Of a stretch of DNA of 64,000 nt, positions 26,256-32,349 are shown in pieces. The first letter of the stretch is position 1; the number at the start of each line of letters is the position of its first letter. The DNA lies in NCBI RefSeq assembly GCF_041021955.1, contig NZ_CP158375.1:2232001-2296000 (forward strand), in the 5' to 3' direction. The stretch is from Caulobacter sp. 73W. Lineage in GTDB: Bacteria; Pseudomonadota; Alphaproteobacteria; Caulobacterales; Caulobacteraceae. The position numbers were made by a program, and so were the translations under genes. The notes beneath the pieces were generated by a model. It did not search any database, had not been told where the DNA came from, and saw only the letters and a list, made by a program, of their open reading frames with translations.

Positions 26256-27047
26256 TTACGCCTGGGCGCGCCGATCCAGGGCCCAGGTGCGGTGGGGCTC
26301 GAAGCCCGAGCCGGTCCAGGCCAGGGCGGTGACGGTGATCGTCGCCTCGTCCGCCTCGATCAGATTGAAACTGGGCGGCACGCCACGCTCGCGTACCGAC
26401 AAGGTGCCAGCCCCGACCGCATAGGTCTTCTGGTCCCCGCAGGGGTAGGCCATGGCGAACGGCACGTGGATGTGGCCGGTCAGGACGATGTCGGTCCGCG
26501 CTTGGGTCAGGGCCGCCGCGGTTCGCGAGCCGCCCCGCACGCGGGCGGTGATCGGCCCGCCGATGATCTCGGCCAGGGGGTGATGGCAGACCACCACGCG
26601 CAGGGCGCCGGGCTCGGCGGTCTCCAGCCGATCGACCACGCGATGCCGCTGGCCGCGCGACACCGCGCCCTTGGACCAGTCCAGGCGCACCTGCACGCCC
26701 CGGGCGCTGTTGAAGCCGGTGACGAAAAGCCCAGGCCGCACGACATTGGGCGGCCGCGTGGTCTTGAAGCAGGCGTTGTAGCGCCGCCAGGGATGCAGAA
26801 CCCGCTGGGCGATGTCGAAATAGGGCGTGTCGTGATTGCCGGGGACGATGAACTTGTCGCCATCCAGGGCGTCGATCCAGCGGCGGGCGGCGACGAACTC
26901 ATGCCGCTCGGCGAAACGGGTGACGTCGCCGCTGATGACGATCAGGTCGGCGGACTCCTGGGCGATGCGCGCAGCGGCGGCGGCCACGGCCTCGGGATGC
27001 TCGCCGCCGAAATGGATGTCGGACAGATGGATTAGCCGAACCGTCAC
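26256..27047 (-). CDS. Metallophosphoesterase (calcineurin-like)
   Basis: 263 residues. Metal-binding motifs in order: LSDIHFGG (D-x-H), VISGDVTRF (GDxxx), VPGNHDTPYF (GNHD), VCHHPLAE, and LTGHIHVPF (GHxH). The family hydrolyses phosphate esters or cyclic nucleotides; the substrate is unknown. The GTG start at 27047 is preceded by GGAGG and overlaps the stop of the upstream lipid-kinase gene (GTGA), so the two are translated together. They likely form the end of an operon that starts at 28242. Confidence 0.85.
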   Translation of the reverse strand: MTVRLIHLSDIHFGGEHPEAVAAAAARIAQESADLIVISGDVTRFAERHEFVAARRWIDALDGDKFIVPGNHDTPYFDIAQRVLHPWRRYNACFKTTRPPNVVRPGLFVTGFNSARGVQVRLDWSKGAVSRGQRHRVVDRLETAEPGALRVVVCHHPLAEIIGGPITARVRGGSRTAAALTQARTDIVLTGHIHVPFAMAYPCGDQKTYAVGAGTLSVRERGVPPSFNLIEADEATITVTALAWTGSGFEPHRTWALDRRAQA

Positions 27048-27922
27048 AGCGCCTCCGGGACCAAGGCGCGGAAGGCGTCGGGCTTGAACTTGATCTGGGC
27101 GGTGCGGCTCAGACGTTGCGGTTCGCCGTCGAGGATGGCCGGGATGCGTCCGCCGGCCCACACCGCGCCATAGCGGCAGCGGTCCACGTGGACGGACGGA
27201 GCGGCGCGCCAGTCGCCGACGGCGGCGTGGAAGCCCAGGCGGAAAACGTCGCGCGCCCCGGCTGGATCGACGGCCGTGGCCTCCAGCACCTGGGCGTCGG
27301 CGTCCATGATGGTGGAGACAAGGGGGCACATCAGGGTCAGGGCTTCGGTCTTGCGGGTCTTTCCGCCGTCGAGGGCGTAGCGCAGGCGGCCGGTGAACGC
27401 GCGGCGGACGGCCCGCTGGGCGCGCTGCACCGCCAGCCACATCTGGCCCTCGCGCACGGCTTCGCGCGCCTCGGCCCAGTGGGCGGGCGAGCCGAGAATG
27501 GCGGCGACGAAGAACATTCGGCCATCGACCTCGCCGCCGCTGACGGAGGCGACGACCCCATCGGTCAGGATGTCGTCGAGGGCGGTCTTCCAGTCACGAT
27601 CGCCATAGAGCTGGCGCGGCAGCATGTTCATGGTTCCGCCCGGCAGGGGCGCGACGAGCGGGCCGTCGGGACCGGCCATCTCGGCGGCGCAACGGGCCGT
27701 GCCGTCGCCAGCCACCACGGCCAGCAGATCCGGGCCCGCGTCCAGCGCCCGCTGAAGACAGGGCACGACGCCATCTTCGGGCGTGCTGACGCGCGCCTTA
27801 ACGCCGTAGCGGGCGAGGATCGCCTCGGCCTCCGCCCTGGCGTTGGCTCCGGCCGAGCCGGACAGCGGATTGACGACCACCTCGACATGGCGGATCGCCG
27901 GCTTGGTCTGGATGTTGGTCAT
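27044..27922 (-). CDS. Diacylglycerol kinase-family lipid kinase
   Basis: 292 residues. VVNPLSGSAG near the N-terminus, VVAGDGTARCAAE (the GDGT nucleotide motif), and LPGGTMNMLPRQLYG (PGGTxN) define the DAGK catalytic domain. Proteins of this group phosphorylate diacylglycerol, sphingoid bases or related lipids. In E. coli-type paralogs such as YegS the substrate differs, so this is left open. It overlaps the phosphoesterase by four bases and follows a small membrane-protein gene by 20 bases. Confidence 0.85.
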   Translation of the reverse strand: MTNIQTKPAIRHVEVVVNPLSGSAGANARAEAEAILARYGVKARVSTPEDGVVPCLQRALDAGPDLLAVVAGDGTARCAAEMAGPDGPLVAPLPGGTMNMLPRQLYGDRDWKTALDDILTDGVVASVSGGEVDGRMFFVAAILGSPAHWAEAREAVREGQMWLAVQRAQRAVRRAFTGRLRYALDGGKTRKTEALTLMCPLVSTIMDADAQVLEATAVDPAGARDVFRLGFHAAVGDWRAAPSVHVDRCRYGAVWAGGRIPAILDGEPQRLSRTAQIKFKPDAFRALVPEAL

Positions 27923-27942
27923 GACGCCCCGGTTACGGTGGT

Positions 27943-28242
27943 TCAGCCGCCGACGGGCGAGGCGTATTCCCCCAGCGTCGAAGGCGAACGGCCCAGGGCG
28001 CGGTCGATGGCGGCTCCGCCCTCGGCGAACGAGCCGCCGTGGGTGGCGGCGGTCGTCAGGGCGACGCCGCCGGCCAGGGCCAGCAGCACGACCAGACAGA
28101 CCAGAAGGGGGGAATCGCGGCGGCGTCCGCGCTCGTCCTTGCGGCCGCGCTCATAGGCCTCGCGCACCACGGCGGCGTCGCTGGCGAAGGCGTCGAGCCG
28201 GCTCGGCTCCTCGGCGGCGGGGTTACGGTTCCAGAATCGCAT
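27943..28242 (-). CDS. Hypothetical single-pass membrane protein
   Basis: 99 residues from the ATG at 28240-28242, which is preceded by AGGAGGA. A charged N-terminal half (AYERGRKDERGRRRD), one hydrophobic helix (LLVCLVVLLALAGGVAL) and a short polar tail. No family is recognised. A consensus SigT-type promoter stands about 60 bases upstream on the same strand, so it probably heads a stress-induced operon with the lipid kinase and phosphoesterase genes. Confidence 0.65.
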   Translation of the reverse strand: MRFWNRNPAAEEPSRLDAFASDAAVVREAYERGRKDERGRRRDSPLLVCLVVLLALAGGVALTTAATHGGSFAEGGAAIDRALGRSPSTLGEYASPVGG

Positions 28243-28300
28243 GTCTTCCTCCTGCCGCTCAAGCTGGGTGCGGCCAATCTTGGCCTTGCGCTGTGGTCGA

Positions 28301-28325
28301 AACGCCGCGCCGCCCCGTCCGTTCC
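28301..28325 (-). promoter_or_regulatory. SigT/EcfG-type promoter for the 28242-to-26256 operon
   Basis: Minus strand GGAAC (28321-28325), 16 bases, CGTT (28301-28304). It is back-to-back with the plus-strand promoter at 28335. Confidence 0.78.
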
Positions 28326-28334
28326 TGAGCGGCC

Positions 28335-28359
28335 GGAACCTGCGCCGTTGGGGCACGTT
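28335..28359 (+). promoter_or_regulatory. SigT/EcfG-type promoter for the Gly-zipper lipoprotein gene
   Basis: GGAAC (28335-28339), 16 bases, CGTT (28356-28359), 36 bases before the ATG at 28395. Confidence 0.8.
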
Positions 28360-28394
28360 CGTTCAGCGACATCAAACTCGAACGGAGAGCCCAG

Positions 28395-28736
28395 ATGTAC
28401 CGGACGTGGATCGCCCTCGCGGGGGCCGGCATGCTCGCGGCGGCCTGCACCTCGACGGGCAATGTGGAGCGCAACGCCGCCGGCGGGGCCGCGCTCGGCG
28501 CGCTGGCGGGCGCGGTGATCGGCAACAACGTGGGCGGCGGCAGCGCCGCCACCGGCGCGGCCATCGGCGCCGCCCTGGGCGGGACCGCCGGCGCCGTGAA
28601 GGGCTGCCGCGAGGACGGCGGCTGCGGCGCGGAGGTGAACCGTCGCCAGTACTATGATGAGCGCGCCGGCCGTTACTACTATTACGACAGCCGAGACAGC
28701 CGCTATTACTGGGAGAACGGCGCGCCGCGCTATTGA
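28395..28736 (+). CDS. Glycine-zipper lipoprotein
   Basis: 113 residues. A signal peptide ends in LAAACTS, a lipobox-like site. Next comes a glycine zipper (AAGGAALGALAGAVIGNNVGG and GAAIGAALGGTAGAVKG in sequence), which resembles the OsmB/SlyB-type outer-membrane lipoproteins. The tail is rich in Tyr and Arg (YYDERAGRYYYYDSRDSRYY). Envelope location is expected; function unknown. It has its own SigT-type promoter, in keeping with osmotic-stress lipoproteins elsewhere. Confidence 0.82.
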   Translation: MYRTWIALAGAGMLAAACTSTGNVERNAAGGAALGALAGAVIGNNVGGGSAATGAAIGAALGGTAGAVKGCREDGGCGAEVNRRQYYDERAGRYYYYDSRDSRYYWENGAPRY

Positions 28737-28759
28737 TCGCTGCGTGAGCGGATCGACAA

Positions 28760-28794
28760 GTCGGCGGCCGGCGCGATGACGTCGGCCGCCGCTT
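28760..28794 (+). terminator. Probable terminator after the Gly-zipper gene
   Basis: CGGCGGCCG and CGGCCGCCG form a 9-base stem around a loop of about 14 bases, followed by CTTTG. The T run is weak, so it may only be a stabilising hairpin. Confidence 0.5.
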
Positions 28795-28850
28795 TGCGTG
28801 TGGGGACTATCGGATCAGGGGCCCCGAGGGGCCGGGTAGAGGGGTTTGCA

Positions 28851-29312
28851 ATGCGAAAGATCCAGGGCAAGGGAATCTGGCTGGCGACGGGCGTCGCGGC
28901 CGTGGCGGTCGCCGGGTGCGCGTCGCTGCCCATGAAGCGGGCCGACATCGTCAAGGCGCCGGCGTCCTGTCAGGACTTCACCGTCGCCATCTATTTCGAT
29001 CGCGATTCGTCCAATGTGACGCGTGAGGCGCGGGCTGTGCTGCGCGACGCTTCCTCCATGGCGGCGGGCTGCAAGATCGACAAGGTGACGGTGACCGGCC
29101 TGGCCGACGCCGTGGGCGCCGCCAACGCCAACTTGCAGGTGTCCCAGGCCCGCGCCAAGGCGGTGGAACAAGCCCTGGCGCGCGCCGGCTTCCCCACTGT
29201 CGAGTTCTCGACCGCCGCGGTCGGCGACGCGGGAGCGACCACGCCCGACGGCCAGGCCCGGCCGCTGCGCCGCCGCGCCGACGTCGCCGTGGATCTGGGC
29301 GGCCCGCAGTAA
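28851..29312 (+). CDS. OmpA-like domain lipoprotein
   Basis: 153 residues from ATG 28851. The signal peptide ends in VAGCAS (lipobox). The C-terminal part fits an OmpA-type peptidoglycan-binding domain: VAIYFDRDSSNVTREARAVLRDAS, the GLADAVGAANANLQVSQARAKAV repeat region, and a final PLRRRADVAVDL. Such proteins tie the outer membrane to the cell wall. The frame is open upstream to 28776, but the domain needs only this start. No SigT motif is seen directly upstream. Confidence 0.85.
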   Translation: MRKIQGKGIWLATGVAAVAVAGCASLPMKRADIVKAPASCQDFTVAIYFDRDSSNVTREARAVLRDASSMAAGCKIDKVTVTGLADAVGAANANLQVSQARAKAVEQALARAGFPTVEFSTAAVGDAGATTPDGQARPLRRRADVAVDLGGPQ

Positions 29313-29335
29313 GAGCGGCAATTCGCACTAAAAAG

Positions 29336-29362
29336 AAGGCGGCCTTTGCGGGCCGCCTTTCT
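29336..29362 (+). terminator. Rho-independent terminator after the OmpA-like gene
   Basis: Perfect 9-base stem AAGGCGGCC / GGCCGCCTT (29336-29344 with 29351-29359) followed by TCTT. Confidence 0.8.
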
Positions 29363-29551
29363 TGAAGTCTGCATCATCGAGAAAAGGGGTGCGGAGACGG
29401 CAGGCTGACTGTCGCCAGCCTCAAGTCGGGGGGCGTCGCCGCCTCCGCAGACATAGAAAGCATTCGCCGGGCCATGCGTTCCCGGCGGCTCCAAAAAATT
29501 TCAGCGATCGGCGAGCCGTCACGATACGGCCAAGATTCAGGCTTCTCCGCC

Positions 29552-29577
29552 GGAACAGCCGAACGCTTGCCCGCGTT
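29552..29577 (+). promoter_or_regulatory. SigT/EcfG-type promoter for genes at 29622 and 29850
   Basis: GGAAC (29552-29556), 17 bases, CGTT (29574-29577), 45 bases before the ATG at 29622. Confidence 0.72.
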
Positions 29578-29621
29578 GATCTTGCGAAGGCGCGGAAGGT
29601 CCGCGCCGCAGGAGCCTCGCC

Positions 29622-29840
29622 ATGATCCGCACCTATCGCGCAGCGCTGGGCGGTCTTGTCTTCTACGACGCGCCCGAGCGTCGACGGTCCGGCCGCATCG
29701 TCCTGGCCATGGCCGCGGGCGGCGCGCTGATCGCCTTGTCTGGCGGCGTCGCCAGCCAGTTCCTGCATCCCGCAGCCGAACAGGCCCCGGTGCGCCAGGT
29801 CGCCCAGACCGACGCGCCCCTGTCTTACCTGCCTCAGTAA
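29622..29840 (+). CDS. Hypothetical small membrane protein
   Basis: 72 residues. One hydrophobic helix (IVLAMAAGGALIALSGGVAS, residues about 27-46) after a basic N-terminus, then a short Ala/Pro/Gln-rich tail, probably periplasmic. AGGAG lies 6 bases before the ATG. No family is recognised. It is followed after 9 bases by another single-helix gene, and both should be read from the SigT-type promoter at 29552. Confidence 0.65.
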   Translation: MIRTYRAALGGLVFYDAPERRRSGRIVLAMAAGGALIALSGGVASQFLHPAAEQAPVRQVAQTDAPLSYLPQ

Positions 29841-29849
29841 GGAGTCCCC

Positions 29850-30170
29850 ATGCCCGCCTCCAACACCGCTCCCCGTCTGAACGCCACCCGCGCCCGCCAA
29901 GGCCGCTGGGGACGCCATGTCCTGTGGGTCCTGGTGATCTCGACCGCTCTCGCCGCCCTCGCCCTGTTCGGCAGCTGGGGCATGCACAGCAACGACTACG
30001 CCGCTGTCGAACAGAACACCAAGCCGGAGGCCTCGGAGACCGGCACCCGTCCGGCAAACTCCTTCGCGGCCCGCTCGTCGGTCCAGCCGCCGGACACCGG
30101 CCCGCAACCGCAGGACTCCGCTCAACAGCAGCGTGGCGACCGCGCGGCGGCGAATTCCTCGCCGCAGTAG
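29850..30170 (+). CDS. Hypothetical single-pass membrane protein
   Basis: 106 residues. A basic N-terminus (RARQGRWGRH), one hydrophobic helix (VLWVLVISTALAALALFGSW, about 25-45), and a disordered tail rich in Ser, Pro, Gln and Asn. Same layout as the preceding gene, though without clear sequence similarity. Preceded by AAGGAG. It ends just before a strong terminator. Function unknown; likely stress-induced by position. Confidence 0.65.
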   Translation: MPASNTAPRLNATRARQGRWGRHVLWVLVISTALAALALFGSWGMHSNDYAAVEQNTKPEASETGTRPANSFAARSSVQPPDTGPQPQDSAQQQRGDRAAANSSPQ

Positions 30171-30202
30171 TCTGGGTAAAAGGCACAGACCCGAATGTGA
30201 AG

Positions 30203-30230
30203 CGGCCGCCCGAAAGGCGGCCGTTTTTTT
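30203..30230 (+). terminator. Rho-independent terminator after 30170
   Basis: Stem CGGCCGCC / GGCGGCCG with loop CGAAA, followed by seven Ts. Confidence 0.9.
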
Positions 30231-30251
30231 CTTTGCCTGTAATCCTAGGCC

Positions 30252-30434
30252 CTAGATGACGGACTGCCCCCGGATGGCGCGGACGACGAAGCCGGCGATC
30301 AGAAGCACCAGGAAGATGACGAAGAGGATCTTGGCGATGGTGGCGGCCAGGCCGGCTAGCCCCATGAAGCCCAGATAGCCGGCCACCACGGCCAGGATCG
30401 CGAAAACCAAAGTCCAGCCAAGCACGACGCTCAC
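30252..30434 (-). CDS. DUF1328 (YtjA-type) small membrane protein, second copy
   Basis: 60 residues, two hydrophobic helices: WTLVFAILAVVAGYLGF, then GLAGLAATIAKILFVIFLVLL and a short basic tail. The GYLGFxGLAGxAATIAKILF core marks DUF1328, as for the gene at 26000. A SigT-type promoter (30474-30499) lies 40 bases upstream, at the 3' end of phyR. An AGGGAG precedes the ATG. Confidence 0.87.
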   Translation of the reverse strand: MSVVLGWTLVFAILAVVAGYLGFMGLAGLAATIAKILFVIFLVLLIAGFVVRAIRGQSVI

Positions 30435-30473
30435 TCCCTTTCAGAGCCGCGGATCGCGGCGGTTCCAGGAGCG

Positions 30474-30499
30474 AACGTCGGCTTGCTGAAGCCGGTTCC
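30474..30499 (-). promoter_or_regulatory. SigT/EcfG-type promoter for the second DUF1328 gene
   Basis: Minus strand GGAAC (30495-30499), 17 bases, CGTT (30474-30477), immediately after the phyR stop codon. Confidence 0.75.
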
Positions 30500-31300
30500 T
30501 TACGCCGCCTTGCGGGTGCGGCGCGGGTGGAAGAACAGCGCCTGACCGATGGCCGCCTTTACCGTTTCCGGCTGGAACGGCTTGGTGATCAGGAAGGTCG
30601 GCTCCGGACGCTCGCCGGTCAGCAGGCGCTCGGGGAAGGCGGTGATGAAGATCACCGGCACGTCGAGACGCGCCAGGATGTCCTTCACCGCATCGATGCC
30701 CGACGAGCCGTCGGCCAGCTGGATGTCGGCCAGGACCAGGCCCGGCGTCTTGCGGGCCACGGCGTCCACCGCCTCGCTGCGGGTGGCGGCGATGTCGGTG
30801 ACTTCGTGACCGAGCTCGCGGACCAGGGCCTCGATGTCGGCGGCGATCACCGGCTCGTCCTCGATGATGAGGACGTCGGTGGCCAGTTCAGCGTCGATTT
30901 CGCTCTGCGCCTCGGAGATCAGGGCTTCGACCTCATCGAAGTCCGTCCCCAGGATCTGGGCGGCCTCGGTGGGGGTGAAGCCTTCCAGGGCGGTCAGCAG
31001 GAAGGCTTGGCGCGACCGCGGGGCGATGCGCATCAGGCGGCGGGACGGATCCTCGCCGGTGGTGATGTCATCCTGGCTGGTCGCTTCGAGCTGGGCGCCC
31101 GAGGTCAGCCAGATGGCGTGAAACACGTGATAGAGCGCCACCCGCGGGGACAGGGACGATTCCAGCGAACGCTCGCCGGCGGCCAGCGCTTCCAGCGCCA
31201 CCCGCACATAGTGGTCGCCCGTGGTCTGATCACCCGTCAGCGCACGCGCATAACGACGAACATAGGGCAGATGCGGCGCAAGCCGAGCAAGAAGACTTAT
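30500..31300 (-). CDS. phyR: General stress response regulator PhyR
   Basis: 266 residues if started at the ATA codon 31298-31300. PhyR has an EcfG-like sigma domain (about 1-130) that, when the receiver is phosphorylated, binds NepR and frees SigT. The receiver starts DVLIIEDEP and carries LVLADIQLADG; the phosphoacceptor becomes Asp192, the number known for Caulobacter PhyR. The protein begins xSLLARLAPHLPYVRRYAR. In frame there is a TGA six codons upstream and no ATG, GTG or TTG before the GTG at 31205-31207, which would remove 31 conserved residues. GGGAGGGG lies just before the ATA. So either a rare AUA start is used or the start codon is mutated or misread. A SigT-type promoter is upstream. 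Confidence 0.9.
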   Translation of the reverse strand: MSLLARLAPHLPYVRRYARALTGDQTTGDHYVRVALEALAAGERSLESSLSPRVALYHVFHAIWLTSGAQLEATSQDDITTGEDPSRRLMRIAPRSRQAFLLTALEGFTPTEAAQILGTDFDEVEALISEAQSEIDAELATDVLIIEDEPVIAADIEALVRELGHEVTDIAATRSEAVDAVARKTPGLVLADIQLADGSSGIDAVKDILARLDVPVIFITAFPERLLTGERPEPTFLITKPFQPETVKAAIGQALFFHPRRTRKAA

Positions 31301-31373
31301 GACCCCTCCCGACTCTCAAAGGTCTTCGGAAACAAAAGCGTCGGTCTACGCATAGCGTCCCGACAAACAGCCA

Positions 31374-31398
31374 AACGTGTTCCTAAAGCTACGGTTCC
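31374..31398 (-). promoter_or_regulatory. SigT/EcfG-type promoter of phyR
   Basis: Minus strand GGAAC (31394-31398), 16 bases, CGTT (31374-31377); exact consensus. Autoregulation of phyR by its sigma factor is well known in this class. Confidence 0.88.
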
Positions 31399-31438
31399 AA
31401 CAAGCTTCACCTTTCGTCATGATATGGTCGAATGCAAT

Positions 31439-31463
31439 GGAACCCGTCGGTTCCAAAGGCGTT
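31439..31463 (+). promoter_or_regulatory. SigT/EcfG-type promoter of nepR-sigT
   Basis: GGAAC (31439-31443), 16 bases, CGTT (31460-31463); exact consensus, about 78 bases before the first nepR ATG. Confidence 0.88.
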
Positions 31464-31540
31464 TTCGGCTCACGGCGCAGCATGCGCCTAGAGTTTTGGG
31501 CTTTATTCAGGGGGCGGTCGCCGGTTCCGGCGTCGGAGTC

Positions 31541-31732
31541 ATGATCGAACAAAGAGCCATGGATGAACGTCGCAAGGGGCCCTCTTCGCCGGCCCTGGAC
31601 GAAGCGCGCCTGCGTCAGCAAGCGATCGGCGTGAAGCTTCGCGCCATGTTCGACGAAGTCGTGAACGAGCCTGTTCCCGACGAGTTTCTCGATATTCTGC
31701 GCAAGGCCGACGACAAAGCGGGAGACCGCTGA
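31541..31732 (+). CDS. nepR: Anti-sigma factor NepR
   Basis: 63 residues from ATG 31541, or 57 from ATG 31559; neither has a strong Shine-Dalgarno (GGAG ends 2 bases before the first). NepR is a short two-helix protein that holds SigT inactive and is pulled away by phosphorylated PhyR. The helix segments IGVKLRAMFDEVVNEPVPDEFLDILRKA (about residues 29-56) carry the NepR pattern LRxxYxxVxxEPVPDxFLxLL. The stop overlaps the sigT start (TGATG), coupling anti-sigma and sigma synthesis. Position between phyR and sigT is the standard arrangement. Confidence 0.92.
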   Translation: MIEQRAMDERRKGPSSPALDEARLRQQAIGVKLRAMFDEVVNEPVPDEFLDILRKADDKAGDR

Positions 31733-32349
31733 TGACCGGCCATATGGACGCGGCGCCGACCGCGGCTGGCCCTACGGGGGTCGAGCGCGACAACATCTTC
31801 AAGCGTGAGCTGGTCCAGCTCATTCCGCATCTGCGCGCCTTCGCGCGCACGCTGGCGGGCGATCCGACCTCGGCCGACGATCTGGCGCAGGATGCCATGA
31901 TGAAGGCCTGGGACGCGCGCGAGAGCTTCCAGCTGGGCACCAACATGAAGGCCTGGACCTTCATGATCCTGCGCAACCAGTTCTATTCGGAGAAGCGCCG
32001 GTCCTGGCGTCAGAGCCAACTGGACCAGGAAGCCGCCGAGCGGACCCTGGTGGCGGTGGACGATCCGGAAGCTCCGGTGGCCCTGGACGAACTGCGCATG
32101 AGCCTGAACATGCTGCCCGCCGAACAGCGCGAAGCGCTGATCCTGGTGGGCGCGGGCGGCTTCGCCTACGAAGAGGCGGCCGAGATTTGCGGCTGCGCGG
32201 TCGGCACGGTGAAGAGCCGGGTCAGCCGCGCGCGCCGGGCTCTGCAGTCCATCCTCGAAGACGGCAACTATGATCGCGACGGCGGTGCGGCAGGCGACGC
32301 CATGAAGTCGATCCTGGCCGATGCGGAGCGTTTGAGCTCGGTTCGGTGA
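31732..32349 (+). CDS. sigT: ECF sigma factor SigT/EcfG (general stress)
   Basis: 205 residues. Region 2 (about 25-95) includes FARTLAGDPTSADDLAQDAMMKAW and MILRNQFYSEKRR; region 4 (about 125-180) has LNMLPAEQREALILVGAGGFAYEEAAEICGCAVGTVKSRVSRARRAL in sequence. These match EcfG-group sigma factors, which direct RNA polymerase to GGAAC-N16/17-CGTT promoters. The gene overlaps nepR upstream and phyK downstream (GTGA), so nepR-sigT-phyK form one operon. Its own promoter carries the motif, giving positive feedback. Confidence 0.95.
   Translation: MTGHMDAAPTAAGPTGVERDNIFKRELVQLIPHLRAFARTLAGDPTSADDLAQDAMMKAWDARESFQLGTNMKAWTFMILRNQFYSEKRRSWRQSQLDQEAAERTLVAVDDPEAPVALDELRMSLNMLPAEQREALILVGAGGFAYEEAAEICGCAVGTVKSRVSRARRALQSILEDGNYDRDGGAAGDAMKSILADAERLSSVR

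Larger units (their letters stand above)
29313..29621. other. Intergenic stretch of 309 bases
   Basis: Contains the terminator of the OmpA-like gene (29336-29362), a nested inverted-repeat region (29390-29449), and a SigT-type promoter (29552-29577) for the genes at 29622 and 29850. No coding sequence is apparent. Confidence 0.6.
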
